Made by a program: the position numbers and the translations under genes
Assembly: GCA_016793165.1 (NCBI GenBank)
Contig: JAEULA010000016.1
Coordinates: forward strand, 1-64,000
DNA: 64,000 nucleotides
Origin: Alphaproteobacteria bacterium
GTDB lineage: Bacteria > Pseudomonadota > Alphaproteobacteria > CACIAM-22H2
Direction: 5' to 3'
Part shown: positions 16,566 to 24,454 of the stretch, piece by piece
How positions within the stretch are numbered: the first letter of the stretch is position 1
How the letters are laid out: each line of letters begins with the position of its first letter
Notes under the pieces: generated by a model
The model's input: only the letters and a program-made list of their open reading frames with translations
Told to the model about the DNA's origin: nothing
Databases searched by the model: none

Positions 16566-17758
16566 GGTCCCTGCACCGCCTCCTCCGTGAACAGCGCGTC
16601 GATCTCCGCGCCCGAGAACCCGAACTCGGCGAGCACCTCGCGGCTGTGCTGGCCGAACAGCGGCGCCCCGCGCCGCACCCCGCCCGGCGTATCGGAGAAC
16701 TTCACCGGCGCGCCGAGCGTCTTCACCTTGCCGAGCGTCGCATGGTCGACCTCGATCACCATCTCGCGCGCGATCGCCTGCGGATCGGTGTGCATCTGCT
16801 TGACGTCGTTGACGGGACCGCAAGGCAGGCCCTTGGCGTCGAAGATCGCGAGCCACTCGGCCGTCTTCCGCTTGCGGAAATACGGCGCCAGCGTCGTCTC
16901 GAGCAGGGCCAGATTGGTGATGCGGTCGCGGTTCTCCTTGAAGCGCGGCTCGGCGAGCAGCTCCGGCGCCTCGAGCGCCTCGACCAGGCGCAGCCAGTTG
17001 TTCTGGTTGGCGCCGCCGACGACGAGCCAGCCGTCCGCGGTCTCGAAGGCCTGATAGGGCGCCGAGAGCGGATGCGCCGAGCCCATCGCCGCCGGCGCCA
17101 CGCCGGTCGCGAAGGCGATCGCCGACTGCCAATAGGTGTGGACGATGCCCGCTTCGAACAGCGAGGTGTCGACGCGCTGGCCCTGCCCCGTCTTGAGCCG
17201 GTGCGTGTAGGCCGCGAGCACGCCCATGGCGGCGAGGATGCCAGCGGTGATGTCGGTGAGCGGCGCGCCGCATTTGACCGGCGCGCGCCCGGGCCCCTCG
17301 CCCGTGAAGCTCATGATCCCGCTCATCGCCTGCGCCACGAGATCGAAGCCGCGGCGATGCGCGTAGGGCCCCGTGCCGCCGAACCCGGTGACGGTGCAGT
17401 AGACCAGCGCCGGGTTGAGGCCCTTGAGCACGTCCCAGCCGAAGCCGAGCTTGTCCATCGTGCCCGGCGCATAGTTCTCGATGAGCACGTCGGCACCGCG
17501 CACGAGCCGCTCAAGCACGCGCTTGCCGCCCGGCTTCTTGAGGTCGAGGGCGAGGCCGCGCTTGTTGCGGTTCATCATCAGGAACGAGGCCGGCTCGTCG
17601 CCGACCTTCGGCGGCACCTGCTTGCGCACGTCGTCGCCGCCCGGGATCTTCTCGACCTTGATCACGTCGGCGCCCATGTCGGCGAGCATCAGCGCGCAGG
17701 TCGGCCCCGCCATCACGTGGCTGAGGTCGAGGACCTTGAGTCCAGCGAGCGGTCCCAT
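16562..17758 (-). CDS. Family III acyl-CoA transferase (CaiB/BaiF type)
   Basis: A 398-residue CoA-transferase. Recognisable parts are the N-terminal GLKVLDLSHVMAGPTCA, the ADVLIENYAPGTMDKLG segment near 89-105, the VTGFGGTGPYAHRRGFD loop near 123-139, and Asp169 in LTDITAGI, the position of the catalytic aspartate that forms the acyl-anhydride intermediate in formyl-CoA transferase. The family moves CoA between carboxylic acids. It lies between an enoyl-CoA hydratase gene (three bases upstream) and the enolase-superfamily gene it overlaps, so the three probably form a short pathway activating and hydrating an imported acid. Donor and acceptor are unknown. Confidence 0.92.
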   Translation of the reverse strand: MGPLAGLKVLDLSHVMAGPTCALMLADMGADVIKVEKIPGGDDVRKQVPPKVGDEPASFLMMNRNKRGLALDLKKPGGKRVLERLVRGADVLIENYAPGTMDKLGFGWDVLKGLNPALVYCTVTGFGGTGPYAHRRGFDLVAQAMSGIMSFTGEGPGRAPVKCGAPLTDITAGILAAMGVLAAYTHRLKTGQGQRVDTSLFEAGIVHTYWQSAIAFATGVAPAAMGSAHPLSAPYQAFETADGWLVVGGANQNNWLRLVEALEAPELLAEPRFKENRDRITNLALLETTLAPYFRKRKTAEWLAIFDAKGLPCGPVNDVKQMHTDPQAIAREMVIEVDHATLGKVKTLGAPVKFSDTPGGVRRGAPLFGQHSREVLAEFGFSGAEIDALFTEEAVQGP

Positions 17759-17761
17759 CGC

Positions 17762-18541
17762 TCAGCGCCCCTTGAAGGCCGGCTTCGTCTTGGCGAGGAA
17801 CGCCGCCGAGCCGATGCGGAAATCCTCGGTATCGAAGCAGTTGTAACTCTCGTCGTGCTCGGCGTCGCTCAGCGGCCGCGGGTCCATGAGCCGGTCGGCG
17901 AACTTCTTGTGCCAGCGCGCGACCAGCGGCGCCCCCTCGACGATCGAGGCGACCACCGCCTCGACGCCCGCCTCGAAGCCGTCGTCGGGGAGCACGCGGT
18001 TGACCAGCCCCATATGCAGCGCGCGCTCGGCGCCGAAAATGTCGCCGGTCAGCAGGATGTCCTTGGTGTTCGCAGGCCCGACCAGGCGGATCAGCGGCGC
18101 CATCTCGGTCGTCGCGACCACCAGGCCGAGCCGCTTGACCGGGATGCCGAAGCGCGAGCCGGCCGTGGCGATGCGCAGGTCCGCCACGCAGGCGAGCTCG
18201 AGCCCCCCGCCGACGCACAGGCCGCGGATCGCGACCACGATCGGATGCCGGCAGGCGGCGATGCGGCCGAGCGCACCATGGGTCAACCTGGCGTAGGCGC
18301 GCGCCTGCTCGGCGTTCGCACGCGTGGTGCCGAACTCCGCGATGTCGGCGCCGACGCAGAAGGCGCGGCCGCCGGCGCCCCCGAGCACGATGCAGCGGAG
18401 CGTCTCGTCGGCGTCGAACCCGGCGAAGAGCTCGCCCATGCGCCGCCACATGGCGGTGTCCATGCAGTTGAGCTTGTCCGGGCGGTTGATCGTGACGCGC
18501 GCGACGTCCCCCTCGCGCGCGACCAGCAGCGTGTCCGACAT
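17762..18541 (-). CDS. Enoyl-CoA hydratase/isomerase family protein
   Basis: A 259-residue crotonase-fold protein. The two oxyanion-hole segments are present: RAFCVGADIAEF near residues 59-70 and LCVGGGLELACVAD near 107-120. The second region corresponds to the usual catalytic-glutamate stretch but reads GIPVKRLGLVVATTEM, so the classical first glutamate is not at its standard place; the reaction may be isomerisation, hydrolysis or hydration. It is three bases from the CoA-transferase gene and ten bases from the upstream dctM gene, hence in one transcript with the transporter. The ATG at 18541 starts the fold directly. Confidence 0.88.
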   Translation of the reverse strand: MSDTLLVAREGDVARVTINRPDKLNCMDTAMWRRMGELFAGFDADETLRCIVLGGAGGRAFCVGADIAEFGTTRANAEQARAYARLTHGALGRIAACRHPIVVAIRGLCVGGGLELACVADLRIATAGSRFGIPVKRLGLVVATTEMAPLIRLVGPANTKDILLTGDIFGAERALHMGLVNRVLPDDGFEAGVEAVVASIVEGAPLVARWHKKFADRLMDPRPLSDAEHDESYNCFDTEDFRIGSAAFLAKTKPAFKGR

Positions 18542-18551
18542 GGATGGATCC

Positions 18552-19835
18552 TCAGCGGTAGAAGTAGTCGACCAGCGCCAACGACGTCGCCGGCACGTAG
18601 GTCACCAGCAGAAGCACCCCGATCAGCACCGATATGTACGGGATGTTCCAGCGCGTCGTCGCCCAGATGTCGGTCTTGGCGATCGAGCAGGTGACGATCA
18701 GCACGCTCGCCACCGGCGGCGTCTGCTGGCCGATGGCGAGGTTGAGGGTGACCATGATCCCGAAATGCACGAGGTCGATTCCGACGGCCTTGACCAGCGG
18801 CAGCACGATGGGAACGACCAGGATGATCGCGGCCGCGCTGTGCAGGAAGAAGCCGAGCACGAAGAACAGCAGGTTGAGCAGCGCGAGGACCGCATGCCTG
18901 TCGCTCGTGAGCTGCGTGATCGCGCCGGCCAGCGCCTGCGGCACGCGCATCTCGGTGAGCAGGCTGCCGAGCAGCGCCGACGCGGCGATCAGCAGCATCA
19001 CGACCGCGGTCTGGACGACGCCGTCGAGGCAGCAGCGGTAGAGGAAGCGCCAGTCGATCTCGCGGTAGACGACGCCGCTGACGAACAGCGCCGCGACGAC
19101 GGCGAGCCCGGCACCCTCGGTCGGCGACACGTAGCCGCCGAAGATGCCGCCCAGGATCACGACCGGCATCAAGAAGGCCCAGGACGCCGCCTTGGTCGCG
19201 CGCCAGAGGCGGCACAGGTCGAACGGGTCGCCGGCCGCGAAGCCGTAGCGCCGGGCCATCAGGTAGGCCATGCCCATCATCCCGAAGCCGCCGAGGATGC
19301 CGGGCACGACCCCGGCGACGAAGAGCTGGACGATCGAGGCGCCGGCGATGGTGCCGTAGAGGATCATCGGGATCGACGGCGGGATGATGATCGCGAGCGA
19401 GCCGGAGGACGACGTCGTCGCCGCGGCGAACTCGGCCGGATACCCCTTCTTCTTCATCGCCGGGATCATGATTCCGCCGGTCGCGGCGACGTCGGCGACC
19501 GCGGAGCCCGAGATCTCGGCGAAGAACATCGAGACGCCGATGTCGACCATGGCGAGGCCGCCGCGGATCGAGCCGAGCACGGCGGCGCAGAAGTCGATCA
19601 GTCGCTGCGAGATGCCGCCGGCGTTCATGATGCCGCCGGCGAGGATGAACAGCGGCACCGCGAGCAGCGGGAAGCTGCGCGTGCCCTCGTACATCGTGAT
19701 CGCGAGGTTGAGCAGGTCGCCTGTGCCGTGGAGCACGACCATCCCGGCGAGGGTGACGATCCCGATCGCCACCGCGATCGGGACGTTGATCAGCACCAGC
19801 GCTACCAGGCCGAGGAACATGGCGACAGTGGCCAT
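18552..19835 (-). CDS. dctM: TRAP transporter large permease subunit
   Basis: A 427-residue membrane protein of standard DctM length with around twelve hydrophobic segments. Signatures are SFPLLAVPLFILAGGIMN near residue 54, ISGSAVADVAATGGIMIPAM (substrate/sodium loop) near 110, and IPPSIPMILYGTIAGAS near 150. Together with the DctQ gene one base upstream and the DctP at 20477 it makes a complete TRAP importer for an organic acid. Downstream genes (enoyl-CoA hydratase, CoA-transferase, enolase-type enzyme) follow with gaps of ten bases or less, suggesting that the imported acid is processed by CoA-dependent chemistry. Confidence 0.93.
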   Translation of the reverse strand: MATVAMFLGLVALVLINVPIAVAIGIVTLAGMVVLHGTGDLLNLAITMYEGTRSFPLLAVPLFILAGGIMNAGGISQRLIDFCAAVLGSIRGGLAMVDIGVSMFFAEISGSAVADVAATGGIMIPAMKKKGYPAEFAAATTSSSGSLAIIIPPSIPMILYGTIAGASIVQLFVAGVVPGILGGFGMMGMAYLMARRYGFAAGDPFDLCRLWRATKAASWAFLMPVVILGGIFGGYVSPTEGAGLAVVAALFVSGVVYREIDWRFLYRCCLDGVVQTAVVMLLIAASALLGSLLTEMRVPQALAGAITQLTSDRHAVLALLNLLFFVLGFFLHSAAAIILVVPIVLPLVKAVGIDLVHFGIMVTLNLAIGQQTPPVASVLIVTCSIAKTDIWATTRWNIPYISVLIGVLLLVTYVPATSLALVDYFYR

Positions 19836-19836
19836 G

Positions 19837-20340
19837 TCAGATGCTCTCCTTGATCGCCGCTGCGGCGTCCTTGTGCGCGAGCGCGCGCCACTCGTCGCGG
19901 ACCGTGAGCAGCTGACACAGGATGAAAAGCGCCGCGCCGACCGGGATCACGGATTGCGTGAACTGCACCGGCACCCAGGTCAGGCTCACCAGACGGTCGC
20001 CCTCGAGCAGGACGACCACCTGCCCGCCCACCCAGGCGAGCACGGCGAAGAAGATGACGACCAGGGCCTCGGCGAGGAGGAAGAGCGGCAGGCGATAGCG
20101 CGCCGGCAGCGCCATCATCGCCTCGGGCGAGCCGAGATGCCCGCGCTTCAGCGCCGCGTAGGCGGAACCGTAGTAGGTGATCCAGGCGAGCATCACCGTC
20201 GCGACCTCGTCGTACCAGCTGAACGCCGCGCCGAGCTCGCGCGCGACGACCGCGACGATCACAAGCACGGTCAGCGCGACGATCAGGAAGACGCTGAAGA
20301 GGCCGAGGGCCGTCTCAAGGATGCGGCGGAGCGCGGTCAC
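19837..20340 (-). CDS. dctQ: TRAP transporter small membrane subunit
   Basis: A 167-residue DctQ protein with four hydrophobic helices (about 15-38, 47-65, 85-110, 128-150) and a YDEVATVMLAWITYYG motif matching the family helix-2 region. The start codon is GTG at 20340; it directly abuts the inverted-repeat element at 20341-20470, whose terminal arm, read on this strand, is ccAGGGGGAGAGtcg. That puts a purine-rich Shine-Dalgarno four bases before GTG. No other ribosome-binding site exists, because the element fills the gap up to six bases from the dctP stop. One base separates its stop from the dctM start. Confidence 0.87.
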   Translation of the reverse strand: MTALRRILETALGLFSVFLIVALTVLVIVAVVARELGAAFSWYDEVATVMLAWITYYGSAYAALKRGHLGSPEAMMALPARYRLPLFLLAEALVVIFFAVLAWVGGQVVVLLEGDRLVSLTWVPVQFTQSVIPVGAALFILCQLLTVRDEWRALAHKDAAAAIKESI

Positions 20341-20470
20341 CGACTCTCCCCCTGGCCGCTTCGCGGCCTGTCCCCCTCATGTGAGGGGGACGGCAGGACC
20401 GATGCTCCACCAACCGTCCCCCTCGCATGAGGGGGACAGGCGCCGCGAAGCGGCGCCAGGGGGAGAGTCG
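20341..20470. repeat. Family A compound palindrome (REPIN-like doublet), copy 1
   Basis: 130 bases with perfect 15-base terminal inverted repeats (cgactctccccctgg at 20341-20355, its complement at 20456-20470). Two inverted half-units each hold a CCGCTTCGCGG-type hairpin and a GTCCCCCTC...GAGGGGGAC hairpin (20370-20391 and 20416-20437), separated by about 20 unpaired bases. It occupies nearly the whole dctP-dctQ gap: six bases from the dctP stop, none from the dctQ start. Half-units recur at 32007-32159. The architecture, two REP units in inverted orientation, matches REPINs, which in other genomes are mobilised by RAYT transposases; none is in this window. Confidence 0.85.
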
Positions 20471-20476
20471 CGCGCC

Positions 20477-21475
20477 TCAGCATCCGCCGTCCGCGAGCTT
20501 GAGCGCGCGGTCGATCAGCTCCTTGCCGCCCGAAACCTCCTTGGCGAACATCTCGTAGACCGGCTCGCTCGCCTTCACGAAGGCGGCGCGGTCGGCGACG
20601 TTGAACTGCATGCCGGCCGCGATGATCTGCTTCTTGGTGTCCTCGTCCTCCTTGGCCGCCACCTCGTAGGTCCAGGGCTGGACCTCGGCGCCGGCTTCGA
20701 GGACCGCCTTGCGCACGTCCTCCGGCCAGGCATTCCAGCGCCGCAGGCTCGCGGTCGGGAAGCTCGGCGTGTAGATGTGGTTCGTCTCCGACACGTACTT
20801 CTGGACCTCGTGGAGCTTGCCCGAGGTCACGTTCGTGTAGGGGTTCTCCTGTCCGTCCATGACGCCGGTCTTGAGCGCGATGAACAGCTCGGAGAACGCC
20901 ATCGGCGTCGGGTTGGCGCCGTAGGCCTGGAACATGCGGATGCGCCAGGTGCCCTGGGGAACGCGCATCTTCATGCCTTTGAGGTCCTCGGGCTTCACGA
21001 TGGGCCTGAGGTTGTTGGTGATCTGGCGGATGCCGTTCTCCCAGATCCCGACGAGCCGGTAGCCCTGCCGCTCGTATTTGGGCGCGAGCTCGGGCCATAC
21101 GATCTTGTCGCCGATGCACGCCATATGCTTCCGGTCCTTGACCAGATAGGGCATGTCGAACAGCCCGAACTCCGGCAGCACGCTCGAGGTCGCCGTCGAG
21201 GGCTGCGAGAAATCGAGCGTGCCGAGCTTCAGCTTCTGCAGCATCTCGCCGTCGCTGCCGAGCTGGCCCGAGTGGAACAGCTCCATCTTCGCCTTGCCGG
21301 CCATCTTGGCGTTGAAGCGCTTCACGAACTCCTCGGCCGAGAGGAACTGCACGCCGCCCGGCGGGTTGGTCGTGCCGAACTTGAGCTCGAGCACCTGCGC
21401 CGATCCGGGCGTGGCGGCGAAGGCGAGCCCGAAAGCCGCCGCGGCGATGGTGGTCCTGCGGAACCAGTCGATCAT
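20477..21475 (-). CDS. dctP: TRAP transporter substrate-binding protein
   Basis: A 332-residue periplasmic binding protein with a signal peptide (about 1-26, ending near GSAQV). It has the DctP layout: LELKFGTTNPPGGVQ at the start of the mature domain, a QLGSDGEMLQKLKLGTLDF helix, the ligand-arginine segment LKGMKMRVPQGTW, and the MDGQENPYTNVTSGKLHEVQKY motif typical of organic-acid binders. The family delivers carboxylates to DctQM, encoded just downstream after a 130-base palindromic element. Upstream lies a PdxA-like gene, 42 bases away, in the same direction. The ligand is unknown; the neighbouring CoA-transferase and enolase-superfamily genes suggest a hydroxy or branched acid. Confidence 0.92.
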   Translation of the reverse strand: MIDWFRRTTIAAAAFGLAFAATPGSAQVLELKFGTTNPPGGVQFLSAEEFVKRFNAKMAGKAKMELFHSGQLGSDGEMLQKLKLGTLDFSQPSTATSSVLPEFGLFDMPYLVKDRKHMACIGDKIVWPELAPKYERQGYRLVGIWENGIRQITNNLRPIVKPEDLKGMKMRVPQGTWRIRMFQAYGANPTPMAFSELFIALKTGVMDGQENPYTNVTSGKLHEVQKYVSETNHIYTPSFPTASLRRWNAWPEDVRKAVLEAGAEVQPWTYEVAAKEDEDTKKQIIAAGMQFNVADRAAFVKASEPVYEMFAKEVSGGKELIDRALKLADGGC

Positions 21476-21517
21476 CGTCGTCCTCCCTGTTGTCGGTGGT
21501 GGTGTCGATCCCGGTCG

Positions 21518-22534
21518 TCAGCCGCGCCGCCGGCGCACCGAAGCGCCCATCTTCTTGGCGAGCTTGAACGCCTCGCGCGCCGCGCCGTCGTTGGCCACGC
21601 CCTTGCCGGCGATGTCGTAGGCGGTACCGTGCGCCGGCGTGCAGATCGGCACCGGCAGGCCGCCGAGCAGCGTCACGCCGCGCTCGAACCCCATCAGCTT
21701 CATCGCGATCTGGCCCTGGTCGTGGAACATCGAGAGCACCGCGTCGAAGTCGCCGCGCCGCGCGCGCAGGTAGACGGTGTCCGACGGGAAGGGCCCCTCG
21801 ACCGCGAGCTGCCGGGTCTTGGCCTGCTCCACGGCGGGGGCGATCACGTCGATCTCCTCGCGCCCGAAATTGCCGTTGTCGCCGGCATGCGGGTTGAGCG
21901 CCGCAACGGCGATGCGCGGCCGCGCCAAGCCGGCATCGCGCAGGCAGCGGTCGGCGAGCGTCAGCGCCTGGAGGATCGAGGGGACCGTGATCGCCGCCGA
22001 CACGTCCTTGAGCGGGATGTGCGAGGTGACGCGGCAGTTCCACAGATCGCCGAGGATGTTGAACTCGGCGTGCGGGTCCTTGGCGCGCAGCACGTCGGCC
22101 GCGAACTGGATCTCGTCGGTGTAGGTGTTGCCGCCGAGCTTGAGCGCGTATTTGTTGAACGGCGTGAAGAACACGGCGTCGGCCAGCCCGTCGCGGGCGA
22201 GCTCGAGGCCGGTGCGGAAGTTGCGCAGCGCGAACGCCCCGCCCGCCGCCGAGGCTTCCGCCGGACGGATCGCGGCCGGGTCGCCGTGACCGAGATCGAG
22301 CAGGCCGATCGCGCCGGCCGCGTCGGGCGCCGCGGCGGCAGCGGCGACGGGCGTGGGCGACACGGTCTTGCCAGCGAGCTTCTCCCCCAGCGCGAGGATG
22401 CGGGCATCGCCGATCACCAGGGTCGCGCAGTCGGCGGTCATCGCCGGGTCGGCGAGGAGTCGGGCGGCCAGCTCGTTCGAGATGCCGGCGGGGTCGCCCA
22501 TGACGAAGGCAATTCGCGGAACGGGGGCGGTCAT
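21518..22534 (-). CDS. pdxA: PdxA-family 4-phospho-hydroxyacid dehydrogenase
   Basis: A 338-residue NAD-dependent dehydrogenase of the 4-hydroxythreonine-4-phosphate dehydrogenase family. It begins with MGDPAGISNELAARLL and holds the three metal-binding histidines in TSHIPLKDV, LNPHAGDNG and MFHDQGQIAMK. The classical enzyme makes a pyridoxal phosphate precursor; PdxA2-type relatives oxidise D-erythronate or threonate 4-phosphates in four-carbon sugar-acid catabolism. Being embedded between two TRAP transporter sets favours the catabolic role. However, the kinase usually paired with PdxA2 (DUF1537 family) is not in the window, so its phosphorylated substrate would have to come from elsewhere. 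ATG 22534 was chosen, with a ggagga site about seven bases upstream. Confidence 0.87.
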   Translation of the reverse strand: MTAPVPRIAFVMGDPAGISNELAARLLADPAMTADCATLVIGDARILALGEKLAGKTVSPTPVAAAAAAPDAAGAIGLLDLGHGDPAAIRPAEASAAGGAFALRNFRTGLELARDGLADAVFFTPFNKYALKLGGNTYTDEIQFAADVLRAKDPHAEFNILGDLWNCRVTSHIPLKDVSAAITVPSILQALTLADRCLRDAGLARPRIAVAALNPHAGDNGNFGREEIDVIAPAVEQAKTRQLAVEGPFPSDTVYLRARRGDFDAVLSMFHDQGQIAMKLMGFERGVTLLGGLPVPICTPAHGTAYDIAGKGVANDGAAREAFKLAKKMGASVRRRRG

Positions 22535-22551
22535 CGGATCCTCCTCACACC

Positions 22552-23835
22552 TCACCCGAATAGCAGGCGCGGCAGCGCCAAGGCCAGGGCCGGCACGTAG
22601 GTCACAGCGAATAGCACGGCGAGCAGGACGCCCAGGAACGGCAGCGACTCCCGGATCACGCGCTGCGGCGGCTCGCCCGCGATGTTCGCGAGCAGGTAGA
22701 TGAGATAGCCCACGGGCGGCGTGCACAGGCCGATCATGAGGTTGATCACGACGATCAGGCCGAAATGGATCGGGTCGATGCCGAGCGCGGTCGCCGCCGG
22801 CATCAGGATCGGCACGAACACGATCAGGGCCGCCAGGGGATCCATGAACAGCCCGACGATCAGGAAGAAGCCGTTGATGATGGCGAGGAACACGAGCGGG
22901 TCGCGGGTCAGCGCAAAGATCATCGCGGCCGCCTGGCGGCTGATCCCGAGATCGGCGATCAGCCACCCCATCAGCCCCGACGCCCCGACGATGACCATCA
23001 CCGACGCCGTGCCGTGCGTGGCATTGACCAGCGCCCGCCCGAGATCGCGCAGGCCGAGCTCGCGATAGACGAGGAACCCGACGAGCAGGCAGTAGAGGCA
23101 GGCGATGGCGCCGGATTCGGTGGCGGTGAACACGCCGCCGAGGATCCCGCCCAGGATGATGACCGGCGTCAGGAGCGCCGCAAGCGCCACCGCCAGCGCC
23201 GCCGCGACGGCGCGGAAGCCGCCCCAGCTGCCCCGCGGATAGCCGCGCATCCGGCTGATGACGTAGACCACGATCATCAGCAGCACGCCGATCAGGATGC
23301 CGGGCACGATGCCGGCGATGAACATGCGCCCGACCGACACCTCGACGAGGATCGCGTAGATCACCATCGGGATCGAGGGTGGGATGATCGGCCCCATCAC
23401 GGCGGCGGTCTCGCACAGCGCGGCCGCGAAGGCGGCCGGGTAGCCCGCGCGGCGCATCGCCGGGACCATCACCGAGCCGATCGCGGCGCCGTCGGCCACC
23501 GCCGATCCCGAAATGCCCGAGATGATCATGCTGGCGACCACGGCCACGTGCCCGAGGCCGCCGCGGATGTGGCCGACCAGGGTCGAGGCGAAGTTGACGA
23601 TGCGCTGGGTGATGCCGCCCGAGTTCATCAGCTCGCCGGCGAGCAGGAACAGCGCGATGGCGATCAGCGGGAAGGAGTCGATTCCTTTCACGACGTGCTG
23701 CGCCATCACCTCGAGCGGCAAACCGGGACGGAAGACGGTCATGGTGGCGAAGCACGCGCCGAGGATCGAGAAGGCGAGCGGCACGCCGAGCGCGCTCAGG
23801 ACCAGCAACGTGCCGAGGAGCAGGGCGAGCGTCAT
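22552..23835 (-). CDS. dctM: TRAP transporter large permease subunit
   Basis: A 427-residue DctM protein with about twelve membrane segments. The diagnostic stretches are SFPLIAIALFLLAGELMN near residue 53, ISGSAVADGAAIGSVMVPAM near 110, and IIPPSIPMVIYAIL near 150. The ATG at 23835 overlaps the stop of the dctQ gene (ATGA), which fixes the start; an in-frame extension of 18 codons is therefore rejected. It is 17 bases upstream of the PdxA-like gene. With dctQ (23832-24290) and dctP (24455-25429) this is the second complete TRAP system of the superoperon. Confidence 0.93.
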   Translation of the reverse strand: MTLALLLGTLLVLSALGVPLAFSILGACFATMTVFRPGLPLEVMAQHVVKGIDSFPLIAIALFLLAGELMNSGGITQRIVNFASTLVGHIRGGLGHVAVVASMIISGISGSAVADGAAIGSVMVPAMRRAGYPAAFAAALCETAAVMGPIIPPSIPMVIYAILVEVSVGRMFIAGIVPGILIGVLLMIVVYVISRMRGYPRGSWGGFRAVAAALAVALAALLTPVIILGGILGGVFTATESGAIACLYCLLVGFLVYRELGLRDLGRALVNATHGTASVMVIVGASGLMGWLIADLGISRQAAAMIFALTRDPLVFLAIINGFFLIVGLFMDPLAALIVFVPILMPAATALGIDPIHFGLIVVINLMIGLCTPPVGYLIYLLANIAGEPPQRVIRESLPFLGVLLAVLFAVTYVPALALALPRLLFG

Positions 23836-24290
23836 GACCGAAGCGCCCTGAGATGGCGCAGGATCTCGACGACCGCGCGCACCAGCCACAGCGCGCCGCC
23901 GACGAGCAGGGCCGCGTAGAGCCAGCGCACCGAAATCCCGAGTGCGATGTACATGTCGAACTCGGTGAGGTCGATCATGCCCCAGGTGCCGACCAGCAGC
24001 AGCACGGTCAGCCCGGCGACGAGCACCTCGCCGAGCAGCCGGACCAGCGCGGCGACGCGGGGCGGCATCGCATCCAGAAGCTGGTCGATGCGCATGGGCT
24101 GGGCGCGGCTCGCCGCCACCAGCACCATCCAGACGAACAGCAGCCGCGTCAGCTCCTCGCTCCAGACCAGCGAGCCGCCGAGCACGTAGCGCACGAACAC
24201 CTGCGCGACCACGAGCAGCGTCACGACCGCGAGCAGTGCGCCGGCGGCGATGTCGGGAAGGCGAGCGAGGAAACCGAGCATCCGAGGCAC
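23832..24290 (-). CDS. dctQ: TRAP transporter small membrane subunit
   Basis: A 152-residue DctQ protein with four hydrophobic helices and the LVWSEELTRLLFVWMV motif near residue 38-53, close to the family consensus. The start is taken as GTG 24290 because the end of the inverted-repeat element, read on this strand, supplies AGGAAGGG nine bases upstream; an in-frame ATG at 24281 lacks any such site. The stop overlaps the dctM start. Binding to DctP and energising by an ion gradient are the known family roles. It is the second dctQ in this superoperon whose ribosome-binding site lies in a repeat element. Confidence 0.83.
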   Translation of the reverse strand: MPRMLGFLARLPDIAAGALLAVVTLLVVAQVFVRYVLGGSLVWSEELTRLLFVWMVLVAASRAQPMRIDQLLDAMPPRVAALVRLLGEVLVAGLTVLLLVGTWGMIDLTEFDMYIALGISVRWLYAALLVGGALWLVRAVVEILRHLRALRS

Positions 24291-24296
24291 TCAGCT

Positions 24297-24450
24297 CATC
24301 CCTTCCTGTTCCGCGAAGCGGAATCGGAGGGGTGGCACGCGCAGAGCACGCGACGGGGGCATCAATTGCAGCTCTCTCAAGACGCCGTCGACCTCCCCGT
24401 CCGCTTCGCGGCCACCCCTCCTATCGCGCTACGCGCGACAGGAGGGGATG
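24297..24450. repeat. Family B compound palindrome (REPIN-like doublet), copy 1
   Basis: 154 bases, ends near-perfect inverted repeats (catcccttcctg at 24297-24308; caggaggggatg at 24439-24450). Left hairpin TTCCGC-GAA-GCGGAA within a CCTTCC/GGAGGGG stem. Right hairpin CCCCTCCT...AGGAGGGG with an inner GCGC-tac-GCGC stem. The core contains a gcagctctctcaagacgcc-like segment shared with the other copies. It fills the gap between dctP (stop four bases away) and dctQ (start six bases away). Confidence 0.85.
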
Positions 24451-24454
24451 CTCG

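Noticed and set aside
20341..20470. CRISPR array or tRNA-like structure
   Set aside because: The repeats are inverted, not direct with unique spacers, and there is no cloverleaf or CCA end; they form a compound palindrome.
24291..24454. Rho-independent terminator between dctP and dctQ
   Set aside because: There are strong hairpins but no U-tract, and the gap lies inside an obligate transporter operon; full termination would separate the subunits. Partial attenuation remains possible.
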